NCBI GenBank assembly: GCA_016209155.1
Contig: JACQWU010000101.1
Span: forward strand, 1-5,095
Source: Candidatus Desantisiibacteriota bacterium
GTDB taxonomy: Bacteria; JACRDZ01
Reading direction: 5' to 3'
DNA length: 5,095 bases
The notes beneath the pieces were generated by a model, which ran no database searches, had not been told where the DNA came from, and was given only the letters and a program-made list of their open reading frames with translations. A program made the position numbers and the translations under genes. This document shows, piece by piece, positions 1 through 5,095 of the stretch. Positions within the stretch are counted from its first letter, which is position 1; each line of letters begins with the position of its first letter.

Positions 1-1
1 C

Positions 2-451
2 AGGCCGCTGATTAAGCTATCTATACCGGAAATTGTTGATCTTAATCTGCCGATTGAAGGCGGTTTCCATAATTTAGCAATTGTCAGTATAAAAAAGAAT
101 TTCCCGTGGCAGGCTCAAAAAGTTATGCATGCAATGTGGGGACTTGGACAAATGATGTTTTCTAAAATTATTATTGTTGTTGATGAAGATGTGAATGCAG
201 GTTCTCTCTCCGAAGTTATCTGGAATCTCTGTAATAATATTGATCCAGGCAGAGATATTCTTTCAACTTTAGGCCCTACTGACATTCTTGATTTTTCGAG
301 TCTAAAGGAAGGATTAGGCACAAAAATAGGCATTGATGCCACCAGAAAGTGGCCTGAAGAAATGGATGGACGCAAATGGCCGGATAAAATTGTTCAAAAA
401 AAAGAGATAATAGATTTAGTAAATAAAAAGTGGAAGGAATATGGATTTTAG
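2..451 (+). CDS. UbiD-family decarboxylase, C-terminal part (5' end outside window)
   Basis: This is the last 149 residues of a UbiD-family, prenylated-FMN-dependent decarboxylase, which removes the carboxyl group from a prenylated aromatic acid during quinone synthesis. The reading frame is open from the window edge to TAG. The fragment shows the family's conserved C-terminal half in order: GGFHNLAIVSIKK, then QAQKVMHAMWGLGQMMF, KIIIVVDEDVN, the DPGRD segment, GPTDILD and GIDATRKWPEE. The catalytic Glu/Arg region and the metal- and flavin-binding residues lie upstream and cannot be checked. It ends 15 bases before a UbiA-family gene, so the two probably act consecutively. With a futalosine-type pathway it would correspond to MqnL, but the sequence alone cannot separate that from a UbiD acting on 4-hydroxybenzoate or another aromatic acid. 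The family assignment is firm; the substrate is inferred. Confidence 0.93.
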   Translation, partial: RPLIKLSIPEIVDLNLPIEGGFHNLAIVSIKKNFPWQAQKVMHAMWGLGQMMFSKIIIVVDEDVNAGSLSEVIWNLCNNIDPGRDILSTLGPTDILDFSSLKEGLGTKIGIDATRKWPEEMDGRKWPDKIVQKKEIIDLVNKKWKEYGF

Positions 452-466
452 ATAGGAGGAGCTGAT

Positions 467-1351
467 ATGCTAAAAATAATTAATGAGCGCTTAAAAATTT
501 ATTCCGAGCTAACGCTCTTTCCTTTTGTGATTTTCACTTTACCCTTTGCCTTAACCGGAGCCATGCTTGCGCAATTTACACTTAAAGGAAATATAATACC
601 GAAACCAGAAAATATTTTCTGGATAATCCTTGCCACTTTCTCCGCGCGTAATGCGGGAATGGCGGCAAACCGCTTGATAGATAAGGATATTGACGCAAGA
701 AATCCGCGGACTTGTGACCGTGCAATGGTAAAAGGTGTGATAAAAGAAAAAGAAGTTATTATATTTATAATTATTTCCATTGTGCTTTTTATTTTAAGCG
801 CATGGATGCTTAATCCTCTTTGTTTATATATTGCTCCTATTCCGCTTCTTCTTCTTCTTCTTTATCCGGCGGCTAAACGCTATACATGGTTAAATCATTT
901 TGTTCTCGGATCGGTTTTATTTTTTGCTCCGGTTGGAGGATGGATTGCTGTTAAAGGATCGTGGGATTTTCCTGCAACTATTCTCGGGACAGCTGTTTTC
1001 TTCTGGACAAGCGGATTTGACATAATTTATGACAGAGAGGATATAGACTTTTATAGAAAAGAAAAATTACATTCTATCCCGCAATTACTTGGTGAGGATG
1101 GAAGCAGGATATTATCATTGGTGCTTCATTTTATTACTATTTTTCTTCTGGCCTGGCTTCCAAAAATAGCGCCTTTAGGGAATATTTATTCTATAGGTGT
1201 GGCTGTTATAGCAATATTAATAATTTTTTGTCATATTTTTACTTATAAGACAGAGGTATTACGGACTAATAAAACTTTTTTCTGGGTAAACAGTTTAGTA
1301 TCAATAGGTTTTTTTTCTTTTATGCTGATGGACTTGATTGGGGGGAAATGA
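467..1351 (+). CDS. UbiA-family polyprenyltransferase (MqnP/UbiA-like)
   Basis: This integral membrane enzyme attaches a polyprenyl chain to an aromatic acceptor, the membrane step of quinone synthesis. It has 294 residues, normal for the family, with about eight or nine hydrophobic segments (for example residues 17-38, 97-115, 143-162, 213-233, 240-259 and 270-289). Both Mg-diphosphate motifs are present: N68-R-L-I-D72-K-D-I-D76, followed by ARNPRT, and D185-IIYDRE-D192 followed by I-D-F. The phrase MAANRLIDKDIDARNPRT resembles proteins annotated as 4-hydroxybenzoate or 1,4-dihydroxy-6-naphthoate prenyltransferases. The start is ATG, six bases after AGGAGGA (454-460). It follows the UbiD gene by 15 bases and is one base from the next gene, so cotranscription is likely. 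UbiD pairing favours a quinone role, probably MqnP in menaquinone synthesis. A UbiA-like enzyme next to a TIM-barrel gene also recalls EboC/EboE clusters, but the UbiD neighbour makes that less likely. Confidence 0.9.
   Translation: MLKIINERLKIYSELTLFPFVIFTLPFALTGAMLAQFTLKGNIIPKPENIFWIILATFSARNAGMAANRLIDKDIDARNPRTCDRAMVKGVIKEKEVIIFIIISIVLFILSAWMLNPLCLYIAPIPLLLLLLYPAAKRYTWLNHFVLGSVLFFAPVGGWIAVKGSWDFPATILGTAVFFWTSGFDIIYDREDIDFYRKEKLHSIPQLLGEDGSRILSLVLHFITIFLLAWLPKIAPLGNIYSIGVAVIAILIIFCHIFTYKTEVLRTNKTFFWVNSLVSIGFFSFMLMDLIGGK
1341..1345 (+). promoter_or_regulatory. Ribosome binding site that sets the TIM-barrel gene start
   Basis: A run of five G lies seven bases before ATG at 1353, inside the last codons of the prenyltransferase gene. 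The frame stays open back to a TTG at 1338, but that codon would place this G-run inside the coding sequence and would add GGNE before the natural MKLGFF beginning, so ATG 1353 is preferred. Another ATG at 1348 is in a different frame and stops two codons later. The one-base gap between the genes is compatible with translational coupling. Confidence 0.55.
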
Positions 1352-1352
1352 A

Positions 1353-2189
1353 ATGAAATTAGGTTTTTTTATTAATGCGTATCGCAATTTTTCAATTGAA
1401 TATGCTCTGGAATCAATTAAAGAACAAGGATATCAGGGAGTTGAATTATGGGCAAAAGGCAGCCAATTGTCACCATACGATCCTGAGCGCCGCTTAAAGG
1501 AAATAGAAAATAAAATTCACGATTTTGGGCTTACGATTTATGGTATCAGCGCGCATCTTGATTTTGTTTCTCCTTCTGAAAGAACCAGGAAAGAGAATAT
1601 TGATAAATTTTTGGGATGTATTCAAATGGCTGAATTATTTAAAGTCAGAGCAGTTCATACAGCATCCGGAGGATTATATCCTGAATCAGAACTTTCTTTT
1701 CACAAACAGGAAGAATATTTTTACCATGCTATGGAAATAATAGGGAAAGAAGCGCGCAGTAAGAATATTATCGTGGCGCTCGAACCTGAACCGGAAAAAT
1801 GGCTTTCCAGGCCAGAGCAGGTACTTGAAGCAATTAAAAATCTGAATAATCCTGTTTTTCGTGTACTGGTAGATGTCGGGCATTGTTTTGGAGTAGGGGA
1901 AGAAGTACAAAGCTATCTTGAAAAAGTGAATAGTTTTTTGCATTTGATACATATTGATGATGTTTTTAGAAAAGATTTTCCGCATCGTCATTTAATACCC
2001 GGGGAAGGGGATATAAATTTTGTCCAGCTTTTTACTTATCTGGAAAGTATAAACTATGATGGATGGCTCTCAGTTGAATTAAATAAACATAATGATGATC
2101 CAAAAACAGCTTCAAACCTTGCAAAGATATTTATCGATAATTTAATGAATAATGTAGGGGCAGGTCTTGCGACTGCCCGAATTTTGTAA
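1353..2189 (+). CDS. Sugar phosphate isomerase/epimerase-like TIM-barrel protein
   Basis: This 278-residue cytoplasmic protein belongs to the xylose isomerase-like TIM-barrel superfamily (AP endonuclease family 2, which includes IolE, IolI and hydroxypyruvate isomerase). It opens with the first barrel strand MKLGFFINAY and has GYQGVELW at residues 27-33 and GISAHLDF at 64-71. Likely divalent-metal ligands are E144 in ALEPEP, D174 and H177 in VDVGH, H200 in HIDD, the HRH at 211-213 and E242 in SVEL; GEGDINF at 217-223 is also typical. These support a metal-dependent sugar or keto-sugar isomerase or epimerase, but the substrate cannot be named. The last 13 residues, NNVGAGLATARIL, are not barrel sequence: they are encoded by a palindromic repeat (2151-2178), so the original gene probably ended near IDNLM. 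It sits between the prenyltransferase and an oxidoreductase, and the pair with the latter suggests a sugar or polyol conversion. Confidence 0.85.
   Translation: MKLGFFINAYRNFSIEYALESIKEQGYQGVELWAKGSQLSPYDPERRLKEIENKIHDFGLTIYGISAHLDFVSPSERTRKENIDKFLGCIQMAELFKVRAVHTASGGLYPESELSFHKQEEYFYHAMEIIGKEARSKNIIVALEPEPEKWLSRPEQVLEAIKNLNNPVFRVLVDVGHCFGVGEEVQSYLEKVNSFLHLIHIDDVFRKDFPHRHLIPGEGDINFVQLFTYLESINYDGWLSVELNKHNDDPKTASNLAKIFIDNLMNNVGAGLATARIL
2151..2178 (+). repeat. Palindromic repeat element, copy 1, in frame at a gene's 3' end
   Basis: The element begins AATGTAGGGGCAGG and contains the inverted repeat GGGCAG (2158-2163) and CTGCCC (2173-2178) around a nine-base loop. It is GC-rich against an AT-rich gene. 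It is read in frame as NVGAGLATA, forming the C-terminal tail of the TIM-barrel protein. Copy 2 at 4149-4175 starts with the same AATGTAGGG. The hairpin lies just before the stop codon and the next gene's ribosome binding site. Similar VGAGLA tails are, from general knowledge, a recurring sight in proteins of uncultured bacterial genomes; that recollection needs a search. Confidence 0.65.
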
Positions 2190-2194
2190 GGAGG
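2188..2194 (+). promoter_or_regulatory. Strong ribosome binding site for a GTG start
   Basis: AAGGAGG overlaps the TAA stop of the TIM-barrel gene and lies nine bases before GTG at 2204. It decides the GTG start of the oxidoreductase: the protein begins MYRGAIIGLGNIG with the dinucleotide-binding strand immediately following, as expected for the family, and no ATG is available nearby in frame. Confidence 0.8.
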
Positions 2195-2203
2195 ATTTAT
2201 AAC

Positions 2204-3223
2204 GTGTATCGCGGAGCAATCATTGGTTTAGGAAATATCGGATTATACGGGCATTTACCGGCTTATTTTCATCCTGATATCAGGAAAGAAGTTAAAATTA
2301 TAGCCGGATGCGATCTGTCAAGGGAAAACCTGGAAAGATTTCAGAAATTAATCCCTGCAGCGCATTTATTTACTGATGCTGAGAAATTGTTTCAATATGA
2401 AAAGCTTGACTTCGTGGATATTTGCACTCCGCCGGTGTCACATTTTAATTTAATAAAAAAAGCTGCTCTAAAAAAAATAAATATATTAAGTGAAAAACCT
2501 GTTACGCTTGAATTAGAAACCCTTTTACAAATAAAAAAGCTTGTACTAAAAAATAAACTCGTTTTTTTGCCGGGACACCAGTATAGATATTCACCGGTAT
2601 GGCAGAAAATTATTTCTATAATCGAAAGCGGCTGTATTGGCCGGCCTTACCTTATACAGTTTTTTGTATACCGCAGGGAAGCCAACAAAGGTAATGAATA
2701 TTGGGACCCTGCCTGGCGCAGTGAAATAGAAATAAGCGGGGGTGGAATTATTGTTGACCATGGTTCTCATCTTTTTTATCTGGCTTCATCAATACTTGGG
2801 AAGCCGGAATTTGTAACTGCAATAACCAACCGGCTATCACACTTTAAATATAGTGTTGAAGATACAGCTTCGATAAATATTCAACATGAAAAGGGAGCGG
2901 CGCACCTTTTGCTGACATGGGCTGCCCATGATAGAAAAATGGAATTCCGGATTTTAGGGACGGATGGTGAAATTTCAGCCATGGAAAATAAAATTACAGT
3001 GATAGGGATAGAAGGGAAAGAAATAGTTAAACTTGATAAAGGACTTTCAGGTGATTCAAAACATTCTGACTGGTATATACCTCTTTTTAGAGAATTTATT
3101 GATAGACTTGATAAAAAAAATTTATCAATAGATGGAATGGAAGAAGCGATTACAACGACCATGTTAATTTCTGCTTCATACAAGTCAGCAGAGATAAAAA
3201 AAACAGTGGCGATTATCGGCTGA
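2204..3223 (+). CDS. Gfo/Idh/MocA-family NAD(P)-dependent oxidoreductase
   Basis: This 339-residue cytoplasmic enzyme has an N-terminal Rossmann fold with G8-L-G10-N-I-G13, an acidic residue after the second strand (AGCDLSRE, D37), and the family signature SEKPVTLE with E97-K98-P99 at the end of the nucleotide domain. The C-terminal substrate domain carries GGGIIVDHGSHLFYL, where D185 and H189 form the usual catalytic DxxxH arrangement. The family oxidises or reduces a hydroxyl group of sugars, polyols or nucleotide sugars (glucose-fructose oxidoreductase, inositol 2-dehydrogenase, sugar 3-dehydrogenases); the actual substrate cannot be read from the sequence. It starts at GTG behind a strong ribosome binding site, 14 bases after the TIM-barrel gene, and the pairing resembles IolG with IolE/IolI, though that is only an analogy. 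Its last 11 bases overlap the tail of the minus-strand U32 remnant. Confidence 0.9.
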   Translation: MYRGAIIGLGNIGLYGHLPAYFHPDIRKEVKIIAGCDLSRENLERFQKLIPAAHLFTDAEKLFQYEKLDFVDICTPPVSHFNLIKKAALKKINILSEKPVTLELETLLQIKKLVLKNKLVFLPGHQYRYSPVWQKIISIIESGCIGRPYLIQFFVYRREANKGNEYWDPAWRSEIEISGGGIIVDHGSHLFYLASSILGKPEFVTAITNRLSHFKYSVEDTASINIQHEKGAAHLLLTWAAHDRKMEFRILGTDGEISAMENKITVIGIEGKEIVKLDKGLSGDSKHSDWYIPLFREFIDRLDKKNLSIDGMEEAITTTMLISASYKSAEIKKTVAIIG

Positions 3224-3491
3224 TAAAAGAATCGAGAGTTTTTTCATAAGCTGTAACAAGTTGCTTGGAAAGTTTTTTATCGGTGCGTACAGCTTTCTCA
3301 GCGATACGATCACAATAGCGGCAGGTTTCACAGGAAAGGTATCCGCAGGTAGTATTTTGAAAGTGTTTTATGAAATTTTTAAGCATAGTATTATCAATTA
3401 CTAAATCTACTTCCGGTGCGCCAGGGATAGATTTTCTGAATTGAGAACCTAATCCGCCCGGGACAGCTAAAAGTTCGGAATCGGTAAAGAT
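3213..3491 (-). pseudogene. Out-of-frame C-terminal remnant of the U32-like gene
   Basis: A 92-codon stretch on the minus strand is open from just after an in-frame TAA (3492-3494) to TAA at 3213-3215. It encodes IFTDSELLAVPGG, then VIDNTMLKNFIKHF, then a cysteine cluster C-x4-C-x2-C-x2-C (CGYLSC, ETC, RYC), then DRIAEKAV. No start codon precedes the conserved part and no ribosome binding site is seen, so it is not an independent gene. From my knowledge of the large U32-like family whose members begin MKLSVPTNWD, such an IDN-x-LxxFI-x-F segment followed by a Cys-rich C-x-YC-x3-A motif is their normal C-terminus. It therefore looks like the end of the same gene as the adjacent 3467-4096 fragment, shifted in frame. 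It overlaps the oxidoreductase gene by 11 bases at its 3' end. Confidence 0.65.
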
Positions 3492-4096
3492 TTAGAATTT
3501 AATTGTGAAGCATGGCCGTTTATATTGGAATGGTACCGGCGGAAAGGACAGCCAAAAAGACAGGCATTATTTACAATTAATTGGAGGTCAATTTTCAGAT
3601 TTTGACGCAGAGCTTTTAAAAATTTAAAATCGCGGTTAAAGTTTTGTATGATTGTTATTTCATCAGCTCCCAGATTTTCATACATGTGCGCCATGTTTAT
3701 AGTATCCACATGTGAAAAAACTGAAACGCTGACTTTAAGAGAGGGAAAATTTTTTTTAATCCATTCCAGTAAAAGCGGAATAGATACTGTTACGGAATCA
3801 ACTCCATTTGAAACAAGCCAATCTAAAAGTTTAAAGATTTGCCTGCGTATGGGATTTGAATATTCTGTATTTCCAAGACAGGGAGCGTTAAGGACATAAT
3901 TAAAGATAGCTCCATGATCATGAATGAGTTTTATATGTTCTTTGATTCTTTGACGGGATACTTTGGGTATACTTTTGGCGGGACGCCCGCCGCCAATAAC
4001 ATCTTCCTGTAATTTCCCGTAATAATTTTCAACAGGAAGACCGGCTAAACCGGAAATAAGTTTGTTATCCCAATTAGTAGGTATAGATAATCGCAT
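3467..4096 (-). CDS. U32-family peptidase-like protein, N-terminal part, probably truncated
   Basis: This 209-residue product resembles the N-terminal half of U32 (PrtC/UbiU-UbiV-like) proteins, a family of TIM-barrel-like proteins several of which bind an iron-sulfur cluster and act in RNA or quinone hydroxylation rather than proteolysis. Visible landmarks are MRLSIPTNWD, YYGKL, the glycine-rich IGGGRP (34-39), FNYVLNAPCLGN (65-76), NGVDSVTVSIPLLL, GADEITI, and NNACLFGCPFRRYHSN with C179, C183 and H189. The start is ATG 4096: the frame extends to 4150, but the added 18 residues precede the natural family start. No good ribosome binding site is seen. The frame stops soon after HASQLN, before the second cysteine pair and the WIRPED-like region expected from the family, and the family's C-terminus follows in another frame (3213-3491). 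About 90 codons seem to be missing, so the gene is probably inactive or an assembly error is present. Confidence 0.72.
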   Translation of the reverse strand: MRLSIPTNWDNKLISGLAGLPVENYYGKLQEDVIGGGRPAKSIPKVSRQRIKEHIKLIHDHGAIFNYVLNAPCLGNTEYSNPIRRQIFKLLDWLVSNGVDSVTVSIPLLLEWIKKNFPSLKVSVSVFSHVDTINMAHMYENLGADEITIIQNFNRDFKFLKALRQNLKIDLQLIVNNACLFGCPFRRYHSNINGHASQLNSKSLPIPNF

Positions 4097-4139
4097 AAAT
4101 ATATTGTAACATTTTATATGAATATTGGCAATTAATCTT

Positions 4140-4718
4140 ATGCATGACAATGTAGGGCAAGGCTATAGCCTTGCTAATCAGTATGGGAATATTGTATATT
4201 TTTTTATTCTTTTGGTAACAGGTTTTTATATGGGGGAAGATTTTTTTCCAGATCAATATCGATTGAAAAATAAAAATATATTTTTATCAGGTATTGCATT
4301 AATGTTTCTTTTATATGCGGTTATGATATTGTCCTATATTGTAATACATAAATTTCCGTTTTTGCAAAAACGAATAGATCTAAGCCTCTGGCAGTATTTT
4401 GTGAAACCATGGCATGAAATAAATATTATTTTATCTATTATAAGTGTAATTATGATAGTATTAGCGGTTGAACTGTTTTACCGGGTTTACGTCCAAAATA
4501 CTTTTAATTTGTTCTTTTCGGATAACGCCTCTATCCTTTTGGCTTCAGCTTTAAGCGGCATCCGGGCCGCCAGTCTTGGTCCTATCTCCGGATTTGTTGA
4601 TTTCAGTTTAGCTGTTATATGGGGCTTTGTATATAAACGATCGGGATTATTAGCGGCGATACTCACTCATCTTATATGGGACATCCTTTTTGTTTATTTC
4701 CCATTTAATTTATCTTAG
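4140..4718 (+). CDS. CPBP-type (CAAX protease/Abi) membrane protein with degenerate active site
   Basis: The 192-residue product has several hydrophobic segments (about residues 18-30, 47-70, 96-112, 129-140, 152-165 and 170-188) and resembles the CPBP/Abi intramembrane protease family. The family's EExxxR motif appears as V110-E111-LFY-R115, so the first Glu is replaced by Val. The second motif, normally FxxxH, corresponds to the SALSGIRAAS stretch, which has no His. The third, HxxxN/D, survives as H177-LIW-D181. Loss of two motif positions argues against normal proteolysis; a structural, binding or decayed role is possible. The start is uncertain. ATG 4140 is chosen, giving MHDNVGQGYSLAN encoded by a palindromic repeat; TTG 4125 is in frame upstream, and ATG 4230 would cut the first membrane segment. 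No Shine-Dalgarno site precedes any of them. It is divergent from the U32 gene with only about 43 bases between them. Confidence 0.65.
   Translation: MHDNVGQGYSLANQYGNIVYFFILLVTGFYMGEDFFPDQYRLKNKNIFLSGIALMFLLYAVMILSYIVIHKFPFLQKRIDLSLWQYFVKPWHEINIILSIISVIMIVLAVELFYRVYVQNTFNLFFSDNASILLASALSGIRAASLGPISGFVDFSLAVIWGFVYKRSGLLAAILTHLIWDILFVYFPFNLS
4149..4175 (+). repeat. Palindromic repeat element, copy 2, in frame at a gene's 5' end
   Basis: The element begins AATGTAGGGCAAGG, like copy 1 at 2151, and contains a perfect 18-base palindrome, GCAAGGCTATAGCCTTGC (4157-4174), that would fold as a hairpin in RNA or form a cruciform in DNA. It lies at the 5' end of the CPBP gene and is read in frame as NVGQGYSLAN if ATG 4140 is used, the same frame as copy 1. 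The stem bases differ from copy 1 but keep internal pairing, which is how families of palindromic repeats diverge. If translation starts downstream instead, the hairpin would lie in the mRNA leader. Confidence 0.7.
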
Positions 4719-4774
4719 GAATGAGTGTGTGACAAAATTTTGGATTTTAAATTTTCACTACAGGAGAATAAATT

Positions 4775-5095
4775 ATGAAAAAAATTAAAATAGCGATTGT
4801 GGGCATTGGTAATTGCGCCAGTTCACTCTTGCAGGGTATTGAATATTATAAGCAAAACAACGGCAAAGATTTTGTTGGTCTTATGCATTGGGATTTAGGC
4901 GGTTATAAACCTTATGATATTGAAGTTGTTTCTGCTTTTGATATTGATAAAAGAAAAGTCGGACTTGATGTCAGTAAAGCTATCTTTTCGCGTCCGAACT
5001 GTACCGCAGTATTTTGTCCAAATATTCCAAAAACAAATATCAAAGTAAAAATGGGAAGAGTCCTGGATGGTTTAGCCGATCATATGAAAAATCAT
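4775..5095 (+). CDS. ino1: Inositol-phosphate synthase, N-terminal part (3' end outside window)
   Basis: The first 107 residues match the start of actinobacterial/archaeal-type myo-inositol-phosphate synthase, which converts glucose 6-phosphate to inositol 1(3)-phosphate in the cytoplasm with bound NAD. Evidence is the NAD-binding beginning IAIVGIGNCASSLLQGIEYY (G10-x-G12-x-C14), GLMHWDLGGYKPYDIEVVSAFDID (35-58) and KVGLDVSKAI, with the GRVLDG stretch near the window edge. The start is ATG eight bases after AGGAG (4762-4766). The gene begins 56 bases after the CPBP gene, so it may have its own promoter or be read through from it. In bacteria with this enzyme the product usually feeds phosphatidylinositol-type lipids or other inositol compounds; the downstream genes that would decide this are outside the window. 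The C-terminal catalytic lysines cannot be checked. Confidence 0.92.
   Translation, partial: MKKIKIAIVGIGNCASSLLQGIEYYKQNNGKDFVGLMHWDLGGYKPYDIEVVSAFDIDKRKVGLDVSKAIFSRPNCTAVFCPNIPKTNIKVKMGRVLDGLADHMKNH

Noticed and set aside
122-151. TATGCATGCAATGTGGGG in the UbiD gene looks like the TATGCATGACAATGTAGGG at copy 2 of the repeat.
   Set aside because: It encodes the conserved UbiD residues VMHAMWGLG and lacks the hairpin, so the resemblance is most likely chance.
3210-3244. Possible rho-independent terminator after the oxidoreductase gene: CGATT/AATCG stem (3210-3214 with 3230-3234) and six T at 3239-3244.
   Set aside because: The stem is short, AT-rich and interrupted, and the T-run is not directly adjacent, so it is too weak to call.
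3648-3899. Plus-strand open frame of 83 codons opposite the U32-like gene.
   Set aside because: It is the antisense shadow of a recognisable conserved protein and has no domain or ribosome binding site of its own.
4097-4139. Divergent promoter between the U32-like and CPBP-type genes.
   Set aside because: The stretch is very AT-rich, so -10-like hexamers arise freely; no convincing -35/-10 pair with proper spacing was found on either strand.
4719-4774. Promoter or terminator between the CPBP-type gene and ino1, including AAAATTTT and AAATTTT stretches.
   Set aside because: Only simple AT-rich symmetry is present, with no GC-rich stem and no properly spaced promoter hexamers; only the AGGAG at 4762-4766 is clear.
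1-5095. CRISPR array, tRNA, rRNA, insertion sequence or phage genes.
   Set aside because: No regularly spaced repeats, structural RNA signatures, transposase or phage-like proteins were seen on either strand.

Overview
The window is AT-rich bacterial DNA with tightly packed genes and clear Shine-Dalgarno sites. The gene content suggests an uncultured anaerobic bacterium of the candidate-phylum kind (Omnitrophota, Elusimicrobiota or similar lineages). That lineage guess is inference from gene content and from the type of palindromic repeat present; no marker gene in the window fixes the taxonomy.

Bases 1-3223 carry a run of four plus-strand genes that looks like one operon: the C-terminal part of a UbiD-family decarboxylase, a complete UbiA-family prenyltransferase (both DDxxD-like Asp motifs present), a sugar phosphate isomerase/epimerase-like TIM barrel, and a Gfo/Idh/MocA oxidoreductase. 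Gaps are 1 to 15 bases and each complete gene has its own ribosome binding site. UbiD plus UbiA is the classic pair that prenylates and decarboxylates an aromatic acid in quinone synthesis; in an anaerobe the menaquinone (futalosine) branch is the most likely setting. The two sugar-type enzymes that follow have no obvious place in quinone synthesis and may serve a separate polyol or sugar conversion.

Bases 3213-4096 on the minus strand hold a U32-peptidase-like gene that appears broken. Its N-terminal 209 codons end in a stop at 3467, and the typical Cys-rich C-terminus of the same family continues in another frame down to 3213, with a middle section apparently missing. Its tail overlaps the end of the oxidoreductase gene. 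Divergent from it, at 4140-4718, is a small membrane protein of CPBP (CAAX protease/Abi) type with an eroded active site. The window closes with the first 107 codons of an actinobacterial/archaeal-type inositol-phosphate synthase, which makes inositol phosphate from glucose 6-phosphate.

The most unusual feature is a pair of related palindromic elements, both beginning AATGTAGGG, at 2151-2178 and 4149-4175. Both lie inside reading frames and in the same frame, adding NVGAGLA to the C-terminus of the TIM-barrel protein and NVGQGYSLA to the N-terminus of the CPBP protein. This looks like a dispersed repeat family that tolerates, or exploits, insertion at protein ends.
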